Part shown: positions 60,901 through 64,000 of the stretch, piece after piece
Layout of the letters: the number at the start of each line of letters is the position of its first letter
Position numbering within the stretch: the stretch's first letter is position 1
From: Protonemura montana
Taxonomy: Eukaryota; Arthropoda; Insecta; Plecoptera; Nemouridae
Direction: 5' to 3'
DNA: 64,000 bases
Assembly (NCBI GenBank): GCA_947568835.1
Contig: OX387602.1
Span: forward strand, 11,025,021-11,089,020
Translations under genes and position numbers: made by a program
The notes under the pieces: generated by a model
The model's input: the letters and a program-made list of their open reading frames with translations, nothing else
Told to the model about the DNA's origin: nothing
Database searches by the model: none

Positions 60901-63900
60901 GGAAATTATATTTAACCGCTACGCGATGGAATATGAGCCAAATTGCGTTGTCTACCGCCAGAGACAGGCGATACCACGATAGATAATTGGATAACCTTCG
61001 ACATTTTGATAAATATCTGGAACGAAAGGAAATATAATTCACTTCTCCATAATATGAATACGTTATAATAGTATATTAATGTTTCAAGCAAACTCTCTGT
61101 GCTAAGTTGATATCTATTCATTTACGAATTTATGACGACGATGATAATGACTTGGAATCCCCAGGGACGACGCCGTCGACGTCGACGTCGTTGTCGGGTA
61201 CGCAGGCAGTGGAGGAAGACGTCGTGTTACACTATTACTATGCTTTGTTAACATCCTCATTATTAGCTGTATTTTAACACCACCACGATATATACTAAAC
61301 TAAATTTGCTTCGAGTTATTAGGGGGTCTGGTTGTCACCTGAGACCTATAATCTGCTGACATGAGCTTAGATGGGAAGTCTTCATCTCTCGTTCGTTTCC
61401 CAGCATCGACTCATTTTAGTAAGAAGATGCTTTCAGAAATGGGCCTTCAGCTGCTATCGCTTTTACTCACGATAATTTTCAAGTAATTAAACAAGTTAAT
61501 AAATATTTAAGCAATCAAAATTTTCCAAGAGGTGTGCGTTGCTCTGTTTAATTTTCGGGTATAGCAAGGTGCCACTCACTTGGTCTCGTTTCCGGACCAG
61601 CCCCATTTCTGCTATGCAAAGTTAATCGTGGGCGTACTTGTAAAAGTTTCTCTGGGCTTTCCAAGCACCGGGTTATTTGTTTCATACTTGGCGTCGTACA
61701 AGGCTCCACTGTTATGCACAAGGCAGCACGTGTTTTTTTTAGCCTTGTCAGTATAGTCCTCGTCCTCATCATTAGTTTCTAAATAATAAAGTTTCACGCT
61801 AAAGTATGCTCTTGTTCGTCGAGCAGCGATATGAGATTTTCGAGTCCCTTGCCTTCTGCTGCACGAATTTTGCAAAGAGTAGTAAGAGTTACGACGAGAG
61901 AGTTGAGTTGTGGAGAGAAAATGTCTGTCATAGCCGGAGGTCTGTGAAGCAAGCAGCGGTATGGGGGAGCAAAGTCTGCCCTACCCTGTTTTCCTTTGCG
62001 TCTTCGAGATGAACCATCGCAGGTATAGGTTGGTACGGTACGACTCTGAATCTCTTGAGCACGCGGAGTCGACGTGCATGGAGCGTTCAGCGAGTACTAC
62101 GTGAAGTACAAAGCAAAGAAACTTGAACCAAAGTAAGAGCCTAGCTTAATAAAGAAAGGTGAGAAAATGAGTCAGGTTTAATTCCCTCCACCCACGCAAT
62201 CATTAAGAGTTGCTGTGTTATATAAGTATAATTAACTCTCCCAAGGCCTTATTATAAATTAGTTATACTATGATGTCGTTATTCATTAGGTAGATGTGAG
62301 GAGCGAGGATGAGACGAGTTTAAAGAACAAGGATGCGTGCGCAAATATAAGAAAGCTCGCTCAATTTAACCGGCAAGTGGACGTATCGCCAAGGAGAGGA
62401 AAAGTTTTATTTTATCATTCCATAATCATCGTGCGGAAAGTTTGCGCGAGGTAGAGTAAAGACATTGTAAAGCAGCAAAATCTTTCTCAAAGGATGAGGT
62501 TAAATCACGTGCTAACAAAGATTTTCTCAAACAGACAAGTTTTGCCAGAAATTTGAATTTCCTAAAAGAGAGGAAAGGAAACTATAATTTTATACCGGTA
62601 CGGATCTAGATCGTTGAGGATAATTTCCCTCGTCTACCAATCAGAATGAGCAGAACAAGCCAATTTATCTTCTGCCCTGGTCTGTCAACCAATATACATA
62701 CAAATAGCGACAATTTGAATTACAAATTTTATGGACGTCATTTCTCTAGCGTCATAATTGTCAGAGAGCAGATTTTAGGTGCGTGCTGGCTTATGTAAAG
62801 GCTCTATCCATCCTTTTCAATAGAAATGATGGGATTGGCCCGAACGGATTAGACAATCTCCAGAGTGACTTTGTGTACTGCGCAATTATACGCACCTCAA
62901 ACAAGAGCATACAAACACGCAGGTGCTATGATTCGACTTTCAGGACTTTACAGAATTCAGGATTCAGGACGGCTAACTCTACGCATTTCAGATTGGCAAG
63001 AGAATTGAAGTTTCAAATTGAATTAACCGGTGTGTATTGTTTCCTTTTGACACTGTCGCGATAGAAACATTAATCTATGCAAATGGATTAGCCTCTGTCG
63101 ATGTTTTCGAATGAGAACGGAAATAACACAAATACACACATACAGCGAATTGTAAATGTGCCATCGTTATGAAAAGGAGATTGATGGATACGAATTCATA
63201 AATATTATATCGCAAGCTTTTTGATCAATTTACAATAGTTACGGCGTTTTACAGCTAACGGTAAAGCTTGTGACCGGATGATCGCACATGTTATGTACAG
63301 CGCCAGATGACAAAATGAATGTAACACTAGTTCATACATGGTGAAGTACTTACTACACGTACTAGTTATACTTTACATTGAAGGCGGTTGAAATTGAAAC
63401 GTACGTGGTAAATGGGATTTTTCTGCACTACCTTGAATTTATCGAGCATGCATAAAAAGCATCGCTTTTAATTACCCTTAGCGAATTCAATGTCAGCCCA
63501 GCGAGTGCGGTATACTCGATCGGAAGCGAAAGCCCATGAGCAGTATCGGCCGCTTTATAGTGGAGGCGCCCTGAACGATTCCTCCTATTTTCTAGCGAAA
63601 CTTGAAACTTTACGACGCAAGAACTGTTCAAGTGTACCTAATTCTCTTGAAAAGTTATATATTTTCGAGCGTAACATTTTCTGACGTAAGTGGTATACAC
63701 CCTGGTTAGAGCTCGAACGGAGCGAAGAAAAACGATGAACTGGGGGATGGAATTCGTTTATCAAATCACGCTATATTCGCTGCGCCATCAAAATAGGACT
63801 CGCATCCACCACTTGACGTGAGTTATGGAGTCGACAAATAAAGATAGTACTTTGCTCAGATTGGACACATTTGTCATTGCATTACTATAGCAATGCCAAT

Positions 63901-64000
63901 GTTTAGCATTTATCTGAATTCGCACTTGGTGAGGCCAGAGCACACCGAAGTTCTATTTTCCACGATCAATAACAGCGGAATAAATCACTTCTTTACGGCG
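60901..64000. other. Gene-poor flank, part 4, to window end
   Basis: No gene recognised. A minus-strand frame at 61612-61875 has mixed composition (KLYYLETNDEDEDYTDKAKK) and could be a weak exon candidate, but it matches no family I know. The rest is AT-rich. Confidence 0.45.

Noticed and set aside
61612..61875. 87-codon minus-strand ORF
   Set aside because: No recognised family and an overlapping second open frame; kept only as a weak note in the flank entry.
1..64000. CRISPR arrays, bacterial operons, prophage
   Set aside because: The window is eukaryotic: spliced genes, no regularly spaced repeats and no bacterial gene layout.

Overview
This is a 64 kb piece of an invertebrate animal nuclear genome, most likely arthropod. 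The genes are split into many exons by mostly 0.2-2.5 kb GT-AG introns, the DNA is AT-rich, and mobile elements are inserted in introns. The species cannot be named from the sequence. I built the exon models by hand from splice sites, reading phase and remembered family sequences, and checked that phase is kept across every junction.

Four conserved genes fill positions 1-48,554. (1) WAPL, the cohesin release factor, lies on the minus strand at 1-5,543, and its C-terminus runs off the left edge. (2) LRPAP1/RAP, the ER chaperone for LDL-receptor-family proteins, lies on the plus strand at 7,929-9,928. It is complete (357 aa, five coding exons) with a signal peptide and an HIEL ER-retention end. 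(3) The mask/ANKHD1/ANKRD17 orthologue lies on the minus strand at 11,687-40,777. It has 31 coding exons and about 2,969 aa, with ankyrin blocks of 15 and 10 repeats, a KH domain and long low-complexity linkers. (4) FARSB, the cytosolic phenylalanyl-tRNA synthetase beta subunit, lies on the minus strand at 41,635-48,554, with ten coding exons and 593 aa. WAPL and LRPAP1 are head-to-head, LRPAP1 and mask are tail-to-tail, and FARSB and mask are in tandem on the same strand. All four look like housekeeping genes, and I see no operon-like or pathway link between them.

The most striking element is a complete DNA transposon of about 4.1 kb (33,483-37,593) in mask intron 3, antisense to mask. It has terminal inverted repeats of about 475 bp, TATA on both sides as a possible target-site duplication, and one uninterrupted 860-codon ORF. 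The encoded protein has a Cys/His-rich N-terminus, a core with RNase-H-like (DDE/D) motif blocks, an acidic run and a C-terminal SH3/Tudor-like segment. I cannot place it firmly in a named superfamily.

Two diverged copies of a SINE whose head derives from 5S rRNA are present. One is in FARSB intron 6 (about 43,590-44,025) and one is in the right flank (about 58,165-58,500).

The right quarter (48,555-64,000) has no convincing multi-exon gene. It holds a possible signal-anchor first exon (51,185-51,294, minus strand), simple repeats, two CpG-rich blocks, one SINE and a short duplicated block. It reads as a gene-poor or regulatory stretch, or as a long intron or upstream region of a gene outside the window.
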